Notes under the pieces: generated by a model
The model's database searches: none
Seen by the model: the letters and a program-made list of their open reading frames with translations, nothing else
Told to the model about the DNA's origin: nothing
Program-made: the position numbers and the translations under genes
DNA from: Leptospira licerasiae serovar Varillal str. VAR 010
Lineage (GTDB): Bacteria > Spirochaetota > Leptospiria > Leptospirales > Leptospiraceae
Assembly (NCBI RefSeq): GCF_000244755.1
Contig: NZ_AHOO02000005.1
Coordinates: forward strand, 434,001-498,000
Direction of reading: 5' to 3'
Length of the DNA: 64,000 bases
Shown here: in pieces, positions 9,556 to 18,030 of the stretch
Layout of the letters: the number at the start of each line of letters is the position of its first letter
How positions within the stretch are numbered: the stretch's first letter is position 1

Positions 9556-9969
9556 ATGACGAATAAAATTTTTACAACTAACAAGATCATTCGAATGCAA
9601 CACTGCGACCCGGGGGGTGTAGTGTTTACTCCCCAATACTTTAACCTCTTCGTGGAAGCAATCGAAGATTGGTTTAGAGAAGGGATCGGATTTGGATTTC
9701 CGCAAATGGTAAGTAGCAATCACCAAGGTATTCCTGCTATGAAAATTATAGCGAAATTCTACAAACCTTCTAAGTTGGGAGATATATTAGAATTCAGAGT
9801 AAAATTAAAACGTCTCAGGCGTCAAAATATCTTAATCAACGTAGAAGCCATTTGTAATGAGGAAAGAAGATGTTCCGGAGATTTTTTACATGGATTCGCA
9901 TCTCTTGCAAGCTTGAGCCTTACGGATTGGCCTCAAGATGTTCACAGAAGATTAGAGGAATATCTATAA
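9556..9969 (+). CDS. Hot-dog fold acyl-CoA thioesterase (4-hydroxybenzoyl-CoA thioesterase type)
   Basis: The protein is 137 aa, the length of YbgC/4HBT proteins. The N-terminal motif HCDPGGVVFTPQYFN (residues 16-30) contains the catalytic Asp18 of the 4HBT-I signature (CDPAGIVxxPxY). The remainder fits the hot-dog fold (EFRVKLKRLRRQNILINVEAI). It would hydrolyse an acyl- or aroyl-CoA thioester in the cytoplasm; the substrate cannot be read from the sequence. The next gene starts immediately after the stop, so the two are cotranscribed. Confidence 0.85.
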   Translation: MTNKIFTTNKIIRMQHCDPGGVVFTPQYFNLFVEAIEDWFREGIGFGFPQMVSSNHQGIPAMKIIAKFYKPSKLGDILEFRVKLKRLRRQNILINVEAICNEERRCSGDFLHGFASLASLSLTDWPQDVHRRLEEYL

Positions 9970-10434
9970 ATGAAATTATTATATAAGATCTTAATTATTT
10001 CTATCTCCTTACTTTTAGCCTCATCGTGTATTACTTCCTATTTTTTCGAAGAAGTTGAGGATTTAGATAGTTCCAAGATACACTATAAACAAGCCCAAGA
10101 AAAATTAGCTGTTTCCGTTGCTGGTTTATCGGCAAGATGCAAAGGATTTCATGAATCTTTGTACAATTATGAAACTAGTTATATCTTCATGACGGGTTCC
10201 AAACCCTGCAGTGACCTAAATGAAGATATGATCACAGGATGTGCGGAGCGTGATTATTTCAAAAAGAGAGAAGTAAATCTCTGCATCACTCTTATAGCAG
10301 CAGACCCTTGTACCGATGCGGCGGGAGGTAACCCAGCTTCGGAACCCGAGGAAATGAAACAATATAGATTTTCAACATTCGCATATTGTTCCGGCATCTT
10401 TGGTTCTATGATGCCAATGCCGTTGTTTTTTTAA
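9970..10434 (+). CDS. Cysteine-rich putative lipoprotein, unknown function
   Basis: The 154-aa product has a signal sequence MKLLYKILIISISLLLASSC whose final Cys20 fits a spirochaetal lipobox. The mature part has seven more cysteines, including NLCITLIAADPC. A small Cys-rich protein at 50414 has a similar C-x-x-L-L/I...D-P-x-C block. The ATG directly abuts the thioesterase stop codon. I recognise no family; disulfide-stabilised periplasmic or surface location is inferred. Confidence 0.65.
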   Translation: MKLLYKILIISISLLLASSCITSYFFEEVEDLDSSKIHYKQAQEKLAVSVAGLSARCKGFHESLYNYETSYIFMTGSKPCSDLNEDMITGCAERDYFKKREVNLCITLIAADPCTDAAGGNPASEPEEMKQYRFSTFAYCSGIFGSMMPMPLFF

Positions 10435-10458
10435 TAGTTTTCAAATATTCACATAAGA

Positions 10459-10474
10459 GTAAACGATCGTTTAC
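10459..10474. promoter_or_regulatory. 16-bp perfect palindrome, likely repressor operator
   Basis: GTAAACGATCGTTTAC is a perfect 16-bp palindrome, 65 bp before the hydrolase ATG, in the only sizeable gap of this stretch. The size and A+T-flanked CGATCG core resemble TetR-type operators. A possible -35-like TTTACA overlaps its right half, so binding would block transcription of the hydrolase. No tetR-type gene is in the window. Confidence 0.45.
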
Positions 10475-10538
10475 AAAAAACGAAATAGTTTATTCTTTCT
10501 TGCCTTAATGCAAAAGTGAAATATACTGCGGCTCAGTT

Positions 10539-11453
10539 ATGTCAATCGAACTGCTGGAGAAACAAAATCCATTTCCATTTCCTTCCGATTTTCCGGAAGT
10601 ACGTTCCAAATATATAGATGCAAACGGACAAAAATTTTTCTTATTAGAGTCTGGGCCTAAAGACGGAAAACCGCTTCTGTTATTACATGGCTTTCCCGAA
10701 TTTTCTTATGCCTGGAAAAACCAAATCGGTTATTTTGCAAAACTTGGATATTTAGTAATCGCTCCTGATCAAAGAGGATATGCAAGAAGTTCCAAACCTA
10801 AATCTATTTCCGATTATGGGTTAGATATTTTATCCGAAGACATCATATCAATTTTAGATGCATACGGAATTCCAAAGACGGATATTATTGCTCATGATTG
10901 GGGAGGGGCGGTAGCATATTGGACCCTGTCCAGATTTCCGGAACGATTTAGAAAAGCATGTATCTTGAATGTTCCTCATCCAACGATCATGAAAAGAAAA
11001 ATCCTTTCTGATAAGTCTCAAAGAAAGAAGAGCATGTATATTCTTTTCTTTCGAATTCCTTGGTTGCCGGAATTCCTACTTTCCAGATTAAATTTTAGAA
11101 AATTAGAAAGGTCCTTAACTAAAACATCAATAAAAGGAGCGTTTTCTCCGGAAGAGATTTCTTTTTATAAAGAAGCATGGGTAATACCCGGATGTGTAAA
11201 GTCGATGCTTCACTGGTATCGTGCAGCAGTTAAAAATCCTCCTAAATTGATCCGGACCAGAAAGATTAAAGTCCCCACTCGGATTTTTTGGGGAGAAAAA
11301 GACAGATTTCTAGCGAAAGAAATGGCAGAAGAAACTCTGGAATTATTCTCAGATGCTTCCGTTCGATTCTTTTCTAAAGGTACCCATTGGATCCATCATG
11401 AGATCCCCGAGATATTGAATCCTGAACTTGCATCCTTTTTATCGGAGGAATAG
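10539..11453 (+). CDS. Alpha/beta hydrolase, epoxide hydrolase/haloalkane dehalogenase-like
   Basis: The 304-aa protein has the oxyanion motif HGFPE (residues 50-54), the nucleophile elbow AHDWGG with Asp120, an acid in GEKD and a catalytic His near residue 283 (GTHWIHHE). An Asp nucleophile rather than Ser, with HGxPE, points to the epoxide hydrolase/dehalogenase subfamily rather than lipases. A cap domain lies at about residues 140-230. It has no signal peptide and is probably cytosolic. The natural substrate is unknown. It is preceded by the palindrome at 10459. Confidence 0.85.
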   Translation: MSIELLEKQNPFPFPSDFPEVRSKYIDANGQKFFLLESGPKDGKPLLLLHGFPEFSYAWKNQIGYFAKLGYLVIAPDQRGYARSSKPKSISDYGLDILSEDIISILDAYGIPKTDIIAHDWGGAVAYWTLSRFPERFRKACILNVPHPTIMKRKILSDKSQRKKSMYILFFRIPWLPEFLLSRLNFRKLERSLTKTSIKGAFSPEEISFYKEAWVIPGCVKSMLHWYRAAVKNPPKLIRTRKIKVPTRIFWGEKDRFLAKEMAEETLELFSDASVRFFSKGTHWIHHEIPEILNPELASFLSEE

Positions 11454-11538
11454 ATTCTTTCCAAATTTGGAAAAATATTTCTGTACCAATATACGTCTTA
11501 TCCGATTATGAGAATGTCCGCAGTAGATTCTTTTTCCA

Positions 11539-12645
11539 ATGTACAGCTTTTCTAAAAATATTTTCCTATTTATCTCCTTAGTTCTTTTTTTCAGCTCCTT
11601 ACATTTTGCAAAGGAGTCCGATCAAAAGAAGAAAAAAGAAGAACCTAAAAAAGCTTCCGTTCTTCCTAAACTAAACCAGGTAGCCTTAAATTCTAAACCG
11701 GAAAAGAAGAAGGAGGATAAAAAATCTAAGATCGTCTCTTCCGAAAAAAAATCATCCAAAAGGATGAAAGGTGAGATCGTAGAAAAGCAGGAGGAACTTT
11801 TTTCATTCTCTCTTGCAGGTAGAAAGTTCGCGCAAGGGGAACTTCTATTTTTAAAAATAAAACCTTTACCAAAAATTCTGGATAAGCTCGGAAATTTTAC
11901 GATCAGTTGGGACGGGCAAGAAATACCATTCACTCAAAGGCAAGGTTATATTCTCACCTTTCTTCCAATTTCTCCCGAATTTTCAAAAGCTTACGGAGTT
12001 TTGGAATTAACCGAAAAACATCTTTTTACCAAAAACGATTCCAAGAAGTACGAGATCCCGATCCAAAAGACAAGTTTTGCAACTTCCAAAGTTTCTCATC
12101 TAACGATGGACAAACAATACACAACCGACGAACTTTCAGATGAAACAAAAGCGTTCATCAAAGAATGTTCCGAAGCGAAAGCGAAGGCATTTCAATCCAA
12201 GTCCGATCTTCAAGTGGAAACGGATTTCGAATATCCCGTTCACAATCCGATATTAAACAGTCCTTTTTATAAACGTAGGATCTACAACAAAGAGAAAGGT
12301 CGTCCTCATGGTGGTTCCGATTTTAAAGGTGGTATCGGGGATCCGATCTACGCGATCAATGATGGCACTGTAATTTTAGCAAGATCTATGTATTATGAAG
12401 GCAATTTCACTGTGATAGATCACGGTTTGGAAGTGTATTCCTTATATATGCACCAATCAGAAATTTTAGTAAAACCTGGAGACAAAGTAAAGAAGGGAGA
12501 TTTGATCGGAAAGATCGGATCCACAGGTATGTCGACCGGACCTCATTTACATTTAGGGCTTAGAGTTTTAGGAACGATGATCGACCCGCTTTCCGTCGTT
12601 CAAACGGATCTAATCGAAGCTAGAAAGAAAACCTCCAAGAAATGA
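11539..12645 (+). CDS. M23 (LytM) family peptidase, exported
   Basis: This is a putative peptidoglycan endopeptidase or divisome/amidase regulator of 368 aa. A signal peptide (residues 1-24) is followed by a very Lys-rich linker (about 30-80), an Ig-like or beta-rich section, and a C-terminal LytM domain. The domain has the zinc ligands in RPHGGSDFKGG (HxxxD) and GPHLHLGL (HxH) plus the GDKVKKGDLIGKIGSTG strand. All metal ligands are present, so it should be catalytically active, unlike the degenerate EnvC/NlpD class. No LysM is seen. It ends at the strong hairpin 12650-12680. Confidence 0.9.
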   Translation: MYSFSKNIFLFISLVLFFSSLHFAKESDQKKKKEEPKKASVLPKLNQVALNSKPEKKKEDKKSKIVSSEKKSSKRMKGEIVEKQEELFSFSLAGRKFAQGELLFLKIKPLPKILDKLGNFTISWDGQEIPFTQRQGYILTFLPISPEFSKAYGVLELTEKHLFTKNDSKKYEIPIQKTSFATSKVSHLTMDKQYTTDELSDETKAFIKECSEAKAKAFQSKSDLQVETDFEYPVHNPILNSPFYKRRIYNKEKGRPHGGSDFKGGIGDPIYAINDGTVILARSMYYEGNFTVIDHGLEVYSLYMHQSEILVKPGDKVKKGDLIGKIGSTGMSTGPHLHLGLRVLGTMIDPLSVVQTDLIEARKKTSKK

Positions 12646-12649
12646 TCGG

Positions 12650-12680
12650 ATCGGGAGAGAAGGAATATTTCTCTCCCGAT
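12650..12680. terminator. Bidirectional hairpin terminator
   Basis: A 12-bp perfect stem, ATCGGGAGAGAA (12650-12661) with TTCTCTCCCGAT (12669-12680) and a 7-nt loop, lies between the convergent M23 peptidase and citrate synthase genes. The plus-strand tail is T-rich (ATTTGAACTCTTTT). It probably terminates both transcripts. Confidence 0.65.
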
Positions 12681-12693
12681 ATTTGAACTCTTT

Positions 12694-13827
12694 TCAATTC
12701 CAAAGCTTTCCATCCTCACCTGTATAGATAGCATCCGGTCGGATGATCCTTTCCTGCAATTGTTCGAAACAATGAGCAGTCCATCCTGCGGCCCTTCCCA
12801 TAGCAAATACTGGAGTGAATATTTCGGTCGGAAATCCTAATCCATGAAGAAGTAACGCCGTATAAAATTCCACATTGGTCTGCAGAATTCTATCTGGTTT
12901 ATATTCTTTCAGTAATCCTAAAGCGGTTTTTTCTACGAACATTGCAAGATCATAGAATTCCCTTTTTTCATCCGTATCGTATAGAATTTTTGCCGCCTTC
13001 GCAAGGACATCAGCACGAGGATCTCTGACCTTGTATATCCTATGCCCGAAACCCATTAGTCTTTCGTTATGTTTTAATTTTTCTCTTAGAACCTTCTCAG
13101 CGTTTTCCTTGGCTCCAATCTCAAAGACAGTGTCTAATGCCGGACCAGGCGCTCCTCCATGAAGAGGTCCTTTTAACGCACCAAGTCCTCCGGTGACCGC
13201 AGAGATCATATCTGATTGAGTGGAAATGATCACTCTCGCAGCAAATGTAGAAGCATTCAATCCGTGATCACAAACAGTATTCAAATAGGTATTTAATGCA
13301 CGAACACTTCTTGGATCAGGATCGTTTCCGTTCAACATGTATAGAAAGTTGGCTGCAATATCTAAGTCCTGTCTAGGAAGAACCGGTGTCTGACCCTTCA
13401 ACAAACGATACGCCCAGGCAACTATCAAAGGAAACGTGGAAAGAACTGCCATCGCATCTTTTCTAGGATCTTCTTTTTGAGAACCTAAAGAAAGAGCAGC
13501 AGATCCGATCCGAAGTATATCTATTAAAGGAAGATTTGCATAGACCGCCTCTTCGATGATAGTCCGTATTACTTTAGAAAATCTCCTAGAAGATCTGAGT
13601 TCCTCCGAGAACAAACTTGTTTCGGTAGGTTTTGGCCTTCTATCATTCCAAAGCATAAAGATTGTTTCTTCAAAGACAGCCTTACCTGCGAATTCTTCCA
13701 CAGGATAACCTGCTATGATCAATCTTCCTCCCTTTCCATCTACTTGAGAAAGTTTGGTCCTTGCCGCTGGAATCCCTTCTAAACCCGGGCTATATATTTT
13801 CTCTTTTTCCTGTTCAGAGATTAGCAT
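12694..13827 (-). CDS. Citrate synthase (citrate/2-methylcitrate synthase family)
   Basis: This enzyme condenses oxaloacetate with acetyl-CoA (or a related acyl-CoA). The start is ATG 13827, with AGGAG 7 nt upstream; the frame is open up to 13899 but lacks a better site. At 377 aa it is the short type II-like form. Active-site motifs GPLHGGAPG and GFGHRIYKVRDPRA supply both catalytic histidines. The third catalytic position is in NVEFY, with Glu where classical enzymes have Asp (NVDFY); this variant is known in some citrate synthases. It is divergent from an HTH-citrate synthase fusion, which may regulate it. Confidence 0.88.
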   Translation of the reverse strand: MLISEQEKEKIYSPGLEGIPAARTKLSQVDGKGGRLIIAGYPVEEFAGKAVFEETIFMLWNDRRPKPTETSLFSEELRSSRRFSKVIRTIIEEAVYANLPLIDILRIGSAALSLGSQKEDPRKDAMAVLSTFPLIVAWAYRLLKGQTPVLPRQDLDIAANFLYMLNGNDPDPRSVRALNTYLNTVCDHGLNASTFAARVIISTQSDMISAVTGGLGALKGPLHGGAPGPALDTVFEIGAKENAEKVLREKLKHNERLMGFGHRIYKVRDPRADVLAKAAKILYDTDEKREFYDLAMFVEKTALGLLKEYKPDRILQTNVEFYTALLLHGLGFPTEIFTPVFAMGRAAGWTAHCFEQLQERIIRPDAIYTGEDGKLWN

Positions 13828-13859
13828 TTTCATTCTCCTTTGTTTCTCTATAAGTTTAG

Positions 13860-13903
13860 CGGGTTGACAATACATAGTCAATGTTGATAATTTTGTCAAT
13901 ATA
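13860..13903. promoter_or_regulatory. Face-to-face promoters with nested inverted repeats
   Basis: The intergenic region carries TTGACA on each strand: plus at 13864-13869 with -10-like GATAAT/TAATTT at 13886-13893, and minus at 13899-13894 with TATGTA 17 nt on. The outer TTGACAA/TTGTCAA and inner TCAA/TTGA pairs are almost concentric. The plus transcript would begin around 13900, so the HTH-citrate synthase mRNA would be nearly leaderless (ATG at 13903, no ribosome site). Confidence 0.6.
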
Positions 13904-15162
13904 TGGCTTTTTCTTCAAAAAAACCGTTCTTAAATGCGGACGAGGCCGCTTCCGCCCTTGGAGTAGAAGTCCAGACCATATACGCGTACGTTAGTCGCGG
14001 TCTATTACATTCCGAATCCGGAGGCAATAAAGACAGAAGTAAACGATATAGAAGAGAAGATATAGAACAATTATTGCTTCGCAGAGAAGAACGAAGCCAG
14101 CCAGGCAAAACTGCCAAAGCCGCCCTCTCTTTAGGGCAACCTGTTTTAGAATCTTCGATCACGTTGCTTGGAGAAAATTCTCTCTTTTACAGAGGAAAGG
14201 ATGTCTTAGAACTTTCAGAAAATGGAAGTTTTGAAGATATTGCATGTTTACTTTGGGAAGCGAAAGAAACAAATCCATTCGAATCGGATTGGCCGATACT
14301 ATCCGGCGAATGTAATAAAATCCTAAAATTATTAGAAGGTCGGCCCATTTTAGATATTTCCAGGATCTTATTGCCTTTTTTAGAATATGAAGATGCAAAA
14401 GCATTTCGAAAAGATCCTAAAACTTTCAGAAAAACCTCTTCTTCTATATTAAGATATCTTACTTTATTCTCTTCCGGTAAAACTAACTCCGAAGGAAAAA
14501 TTTCGGAAACACTTTTGAACGGATGGAATCAACCGCGAAAAAAAGAAGATCCGAATTATTTAGCCAAGCTTAGACTCTTAGAAGCAGCTTTAATTCTTTC
14601 TGCTGACCATGAGTTAAATGTTTCATCTTTTACGGCAAGATGTGTCGCTTCCAGTGAAGCTTCTCTCTATCAAGTTGTGCTTGCGGGGCTCGCGGCCTTG
14701 TCGGGCCCAAAACACGGATTACTAACCGAGAAAGCTATCCTTCTTCTTTCTCAAGCAAGCGGAAACAAAAAGAAAGACAAACAACTCTTAGAAGAAAAAT
14801 TAAGGAATGGGGAAAATATTCCCGGGTTCGGACATCCTCTTTACAAAAAAGGAGATCCAAGAGGCAGAAAGCTGATCCAGATGGTCGAAAGATCTTTTTC
14901 AGAAGACCCGGATGTACAACTATATCTACAATTCTTAAAACAGATAGAAGAACTTTTAGAGGATTATGCGACAGTCGATGCGGGACTTGCGCTTGTTTCG
15001 AAAGCGCTCAAATTACCTAAAGGCGCGGGTATCGGGATTTTTGCGATAGGTAGAACTGCAGGTTGGTTGGCTCATGCAATGGAACAGTACGATTCCGGAA
15101 ATTTGATCCGACCTAGAGCAAAGTACATCGGAAACCTTCCCCAAGAGTCATCAAATTCTTGA
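13903..15162 (+). CDS. Helix-turn-helix/citrate synthase fusion protein
   Basis: The 419-aa protein has two parts. Residues about 8-60 form a MerR/excisionase-type winged HTH (FLNADEAASALGVEVQTIYAYVSRGLL...YRREDIEQLL). Residues about 90-415 are a citrate synthase domain with GPKHG, GFGHPLYKKGDPRG and a TVDAGLAL block, so both catalytic His and an Asp equivalent remain. Internal segments are degenerate relative to the neighbouring enzyme. The likely role is a DNA-binding metabolite sensor controlling the divergent citrate synthase, though residual catalysis is possible. Such HTH-citrate synthase proteins occur elsewhere, but to my knowledge their function is largely untested. Confidence 0.85.
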   Translation: MAFSSKKPFLNADEAASALGVEVQTIYAYVSRGLLHSESGGNKDRSKRYRREDIEQLLLRREERSQPGKTAKAALSLGQPVLESSITLLGENSLFYRGKDVLELSENGSFEDIACLLWEAKETNPFESDWPILSGECNKILKLLEGRPILDISRILLPFLEYEDAKAFRKDPKTFRKTSSSILRYLTLFSSGKTNSEGKISETLLNGWNQPRKKEDPNYLAKLRLLEAALILSADHELNVSSFTARCVASSEASLYQVVLAGLAALSGPKHGLLTEKAILLLSQASGNKKKDKQLLEEKLRNGENIPGFGHPLYKKGDPRGRKLIQMVERSFSEDPDVQLYLQFLKQIEELLEDYATVDAGLALVSKALKLPKGAGIGIFAIGRTAGWLAHAMEQYDSGNLIRPRAKYIGNLPQESSNS

Positions 15163-15223
15163 CTCAGTCTATCCATTGCATTAGTAATAGGAAAATATAT
15201 AAATAAGAACTGCGGAGTGCTCT

Positions 15224-15793
15224 ATGTCGGATCTTAATTTTTCCAGAAAGGAATTTATTCAAAAAGCTGTCACCGTTGGAATTTTAACAAGCTCAGCAAC
15301 AGTATTAGAATCATGCTCCAATGCTCCCGCAGACATAAAAGAAAGGGGTTTAAAATTTTCTAATTTTTCGGAAGTGAATACCGAGTTAGAAAAAATACTT
15401 CTCTCTAAAACGATTATCCCGTACGGGGAATGGAGTCCTAGTCAAATCCTTCTCCATTGTGCGCAAAGTATTTACTATTCTATAAAAGGTTATCCGGAAA
15501 ACAAATCCGAGATCTTCCAAAACACTTTAGGCAAGATCGCATTCTGGAATTTTTCTAGAAAAGGAAAGATGTCTCACGACTTGAATGCTCCTATTCCAGG
15601 TGCAGATGTTTTACAATTAGGTATTTCAATTTCAGATAGTGTTCTTGAATTAAAAAAAGCAATCTCGGCATTTTCCAATTATACAGGAGAATTTGCTCCT
15701 CACTTTGCTTATGGAAAACTAACAAAGCAAGAATATGAACTTGCTCATGCAATGCATATTGCAAATCACTTAGATTACGTAACGATCAATTAA
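15224..15793 (+). CDS. DUF1569-like (DinB superfamily) exported protein
   Basis: The 189-aa protein has a Tat-like N-terminus, with SRKEFIQKAVTVGILTSSAT (residues 7-26) resembling SRRxFLK with Lys in place of the second Arg, and a Cys in VLESCS. The mature domain has LLSKTIIPYGEWSPSQILLHCAQSIYYSIKGYP and a C-terminal HAMHIANHLDYV, which fit the DUF1569/DinB-like metal-binding four-helix bundle. GGAG precedes the ATG by 7 nt. The function is unknown; metal binding by the His residues is inferred. Confidence 0.7.
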   Translation: MSDLNFSRKEFIQKAVTVGILTSSATVLESCSNAPADIKERGLKFSNFSEVNTELEKILLSKTIIPYGEWSPSQILLHCAQSIYYSIKGYPENKSEIFQNTLGKIAFWNFSRKGKMSHDLNAPIPGADVLQLGISISDSVLELKKAISAFSNYTGEFAPHFAYGKLTKQEYELAHAMHIANHLDYVTIN

Positions 15794-15798
15794 AGATC

Positions 15799-16899
15799 TT
15801 ACTCTTCTATCTTTACGCTGGTTAGGATCTTTTCCACGGATTCTTCGTGTTTTCTTCCTTTGATCAGACTTTCGTCTATGATAAATACCAGACTATAAGG
15901 TTGTTTGTGTTTTCCTAAGAAGAACATTCCGGTTTTTGCATATCTCGGTCTAAGAACATCGTAGAATGTCCAAAACGTCCCGAAGTATCTTTCTTCAAAA
16001 ACTTCTCTTTCTAACTCGTTCAATTCTTGGATATCTCCTCTTTGCAATTGAAGATCCAAAAACTTTTTAAATTGAGAAAGTAGCTCCGATTCATCGTCGA
16101 ATCTGAACGGAATAAAAAAGATCCTTATAACCGGATAACGATTCGGATCCGAATCACTGGAAGAAATTATCCCTGCAATTTGTCCAATACCAGTTTTATC
16201 TTCCAGATTCAAATTTTGCGGATTATGAAAATAAAACTCCTCAGGCAACAGAATGCTTAGTTTTAGATCTTCGTTATGTAGAGTGCGACTCTCTTCGTTG
16301 TAATTCCAACGAGACAGATCCTTTTGTTCAAAATCAGGTTTGAACATGGAATAGGCTACGAATATCTCCGCCTTCTGCAAACTTTTAAAGCTGATAAGTC
16401 CGGAAGCTAAGACAACTAATCCTAATAATCCGATTTTATAATATGTTTTATTGTCGATGAGCCTTGCGCTCAAAACTCCAGCAGCATATACTAGAAGGAA
16501 AAGGATGCCGGACCTATTCTCGAAAAATCCTGTGAGCCAACATGCTAGAACCGAAAAAGCGAAAAAGGCAGCTTCGACCCAAGGGACTAATTTGATGGTC
16601 GGTCTCTCGATCCCTACTTCCGCAAAGATCGCTGGTAAAACGATCTTAGTTTCTAGCTTTCGGAACGCGAATACGATCCCCCAAAAAAGAATACCCGATA
16701 CCAGGTAGCCGATCAAAGCCAGACCGACCATCCAGAATAATGGAAGATGGGCCTCATGATAAAATAAAAAATATAACGCAAAAACGGAATATACCAGGAA
16801 GAGCTTTTTAGTTAAGGAAAGTTCTTGCAGCTTTCGATACAGGGCTGTTCTCTTTTCCCATCCTGGAATTTTAGGGAATGAATTAATGAACCAGATCAC
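15799..16899 (-). CDS. Membrane protein of unknown function
   Basis: The product is about 366 aa with four to five N-terminal transmembrane helices (residues about 30-175), then a roughly 170-residue soluble domain ending near a KILTSVKIEE tail. The soluble part has a D-rich mixed fold with no catalytic motif I recognise. The GTG at 16899, with GGAG 9 nt upstream, is preferred to a TTG at 16914 that has no ribosome site. Either way the 5' end overlaps the divergent gene at 16886, an uncommon arrangement. It ends 6 bp from the DUF1569-like gene on the opposite strand. Confidence 0.6.
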   Translation of the reverse strand: MIWFINSFPKIPGWEKRTALYRKLQELSLTKKLFLVYSVFALYFLFYHEAHLPLFWMVGLALIGYLVSGILFWGIVFAFRKLETKIVLPAIFAEVGIERPTIKLVPWVEAAFFAFSVLACWLTGFFENRSGILFLLVYAAGVLSARLIDNKTYYKIGLLGLVVLASGLISFKSLQKAEIFVAYSMFKPDFEQKDLSRWNYNEESRTLHNEDLKLSILLPEEFYFHNPQNLNLEDKTGIGQIAGIISSSDSDPNRYPVIRIFFIPFRFDDESELLSQFKKFLDLQLQRGDIQELNELEREVFEERYFGTFWTFYDVLRPRYAKTGMFFLGKHKQPYSLVFIIDESLIKGRKHEESVEKILTSVKIEE

Positions 16900-17500
16900 C
16901 CAGTTTTTCTCCAATCTAAAGGCGGACTTTGACAGGCTAAACCAATCCGTGGACGATCTGGTGAAAACCTATAAGGCCATCGTTCAATTTCTGGATTTGA
17001 TTTCAAATCTCTTTCCTATTGATCTGGTTTTGGTTTTATTACTTTCACTGCCTTTATTATACGTTATCAATACCTTATCACCTTCGACACCCAGAGTAAA
17101 CTATACGATCTCCGTGGTTTTTATCTCAGGACTTAGATCCTTATTAAGTCATTCGATTTCCGGATCTTGGGAAATTTTTGCGGTAACTAAGACAGTGCTA
17201 TTTCTTCTTATTCCAGCTTATATTTTGGTAATTCTTAAGTTTGGATTTTCCCTATTTCACAAGTATAGGGTAAAGAAGAAGGCGCTCTCTCCCGGACATT
17301 TAGAATCTTCCTTTATTAGTCTACAAAAGGCGTACCATGATCTAAGCGCGGAAATCTATTCTGAACTCGGAAAGAACGAAGGTAAAGGTTTTGTAGATGG
17401 ACAAAAGTTTATACAAAAGATCCAAGTTCTGGAGAACAGTATCACCGGATTAAAAACTTTGATCAAAAAGCCGGAAGAAACCTCTCATTCCTCCGAATAA
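16886..17500 (+). CDS. Membrane protein of unknown function
   Basis: The 204-aa product has an N-terminal amphipathic helix (FFSNLKADFDRLNQSVDDLVKTYK), about three hydrophobic segments (residues 45-130) and a charged, probably coiled-coil C-terminal third. AGGGA lies 8 nt before the ATG. Its 5' end overlaps the divergent gene by 14 bp and its 3' end overlaps hpt on the opposite strand by 16 bp, so it is squeezed from both sides. I recognise no family. Confidence 0.6.
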   Translation: MNQITQFFSNLKADFDRLNQSVDDLVKTYKAIVQFLDLISNLFPIDLVLVLLLSLPLLYVINTLSPSTPRVNYTISVVFISGLRSLLSHSISGSWEIFAVTKTVLFLLIPAYILVILKFGFSLFHKYRVKKKALSPGHLESSFISLQKAYHDLSAEIYSELGKNEGKGFVDGQKFIQKIQVLENSITGLKTLIKKPEETSHSSE

Positions 17501-18030
17501 AGGAATATTCCGGGTAAATTTCGGAATTTGCCATCGTAATCAAGGCCGTATCCGATCACGAATTCCTTTCCTATATTCCAGCCGACATACTTGATTGGAT
17601 ATCCTACAGCCTCTCCACCTTCCTTAAATAATAGAGAAGCTACTTCAAGTGATTTGGGTTTTTTGGATAAAACATGGGAGATCAAAAATTTTAGAGTGCG
17701 ACCGGTATCTACGATATCTTCTACAATTAAAACATCTCTACCTTCAATGTCCGAATCCAAATCTTTGAGCAATTCTACATTTCCGGAAGATTCCGTTCCG
17801 ATATATGATTTTGCTTGGATAAAATCCAATTCGATCGGGATCGGAACCGCTTTAGTGAGATCAGAGAAGAAGTAAACTCCTCCTCTTAAGACACATACAA
17901 AAACGGGTTTTTTCTCTATATAGTCGTTTGCAATTTGTAAGCCCAACTCTCCGACCCTTGCCAAGATCATCTCTTCGCTGAACAAGATCTGAAAGGGAAT
18001 ATTATTAAAATTTGAAATATTATTCTTCAT
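17485..18030 (-). CDS. hpt: Hypoxanthine phosphoribosyltransferase
   Basis: This purine salvage enzyme joins hypoxanthine/guanine with PRPP. It is 181 aa from the ATG at 18030, which forms an ATGA overlap with the upstream phosphatase stop. Type I PRTase motifs are present: FVCVLRGGVYFFSDL (pyrophosphate loop), IVEDIVDTGRTL (PRPP-binding) and the C-terminal KYVGWNIGKEFVIGYGLDYDGKFRNLPGI purine loop. It is cotranscribed with the histidine phosphatase. Confidence 0.93.
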   Translation of the reverse strand: MKNNISNFNNIPFQILFSEEMILARVGELGLQIANDYIEKKPVFVCVLRGGVYFFSDLTKAVPIPIELDFIQAKSYIGTESSGNVELLKDLDSDIEGRDVLIVEDIVDTGRTLKFLISHVLSKKPKSLEVASLLFKEGGEAVGYPIKYVGWNIGKEFVIGYGLDYDGKFRNLPGIFLYSEE

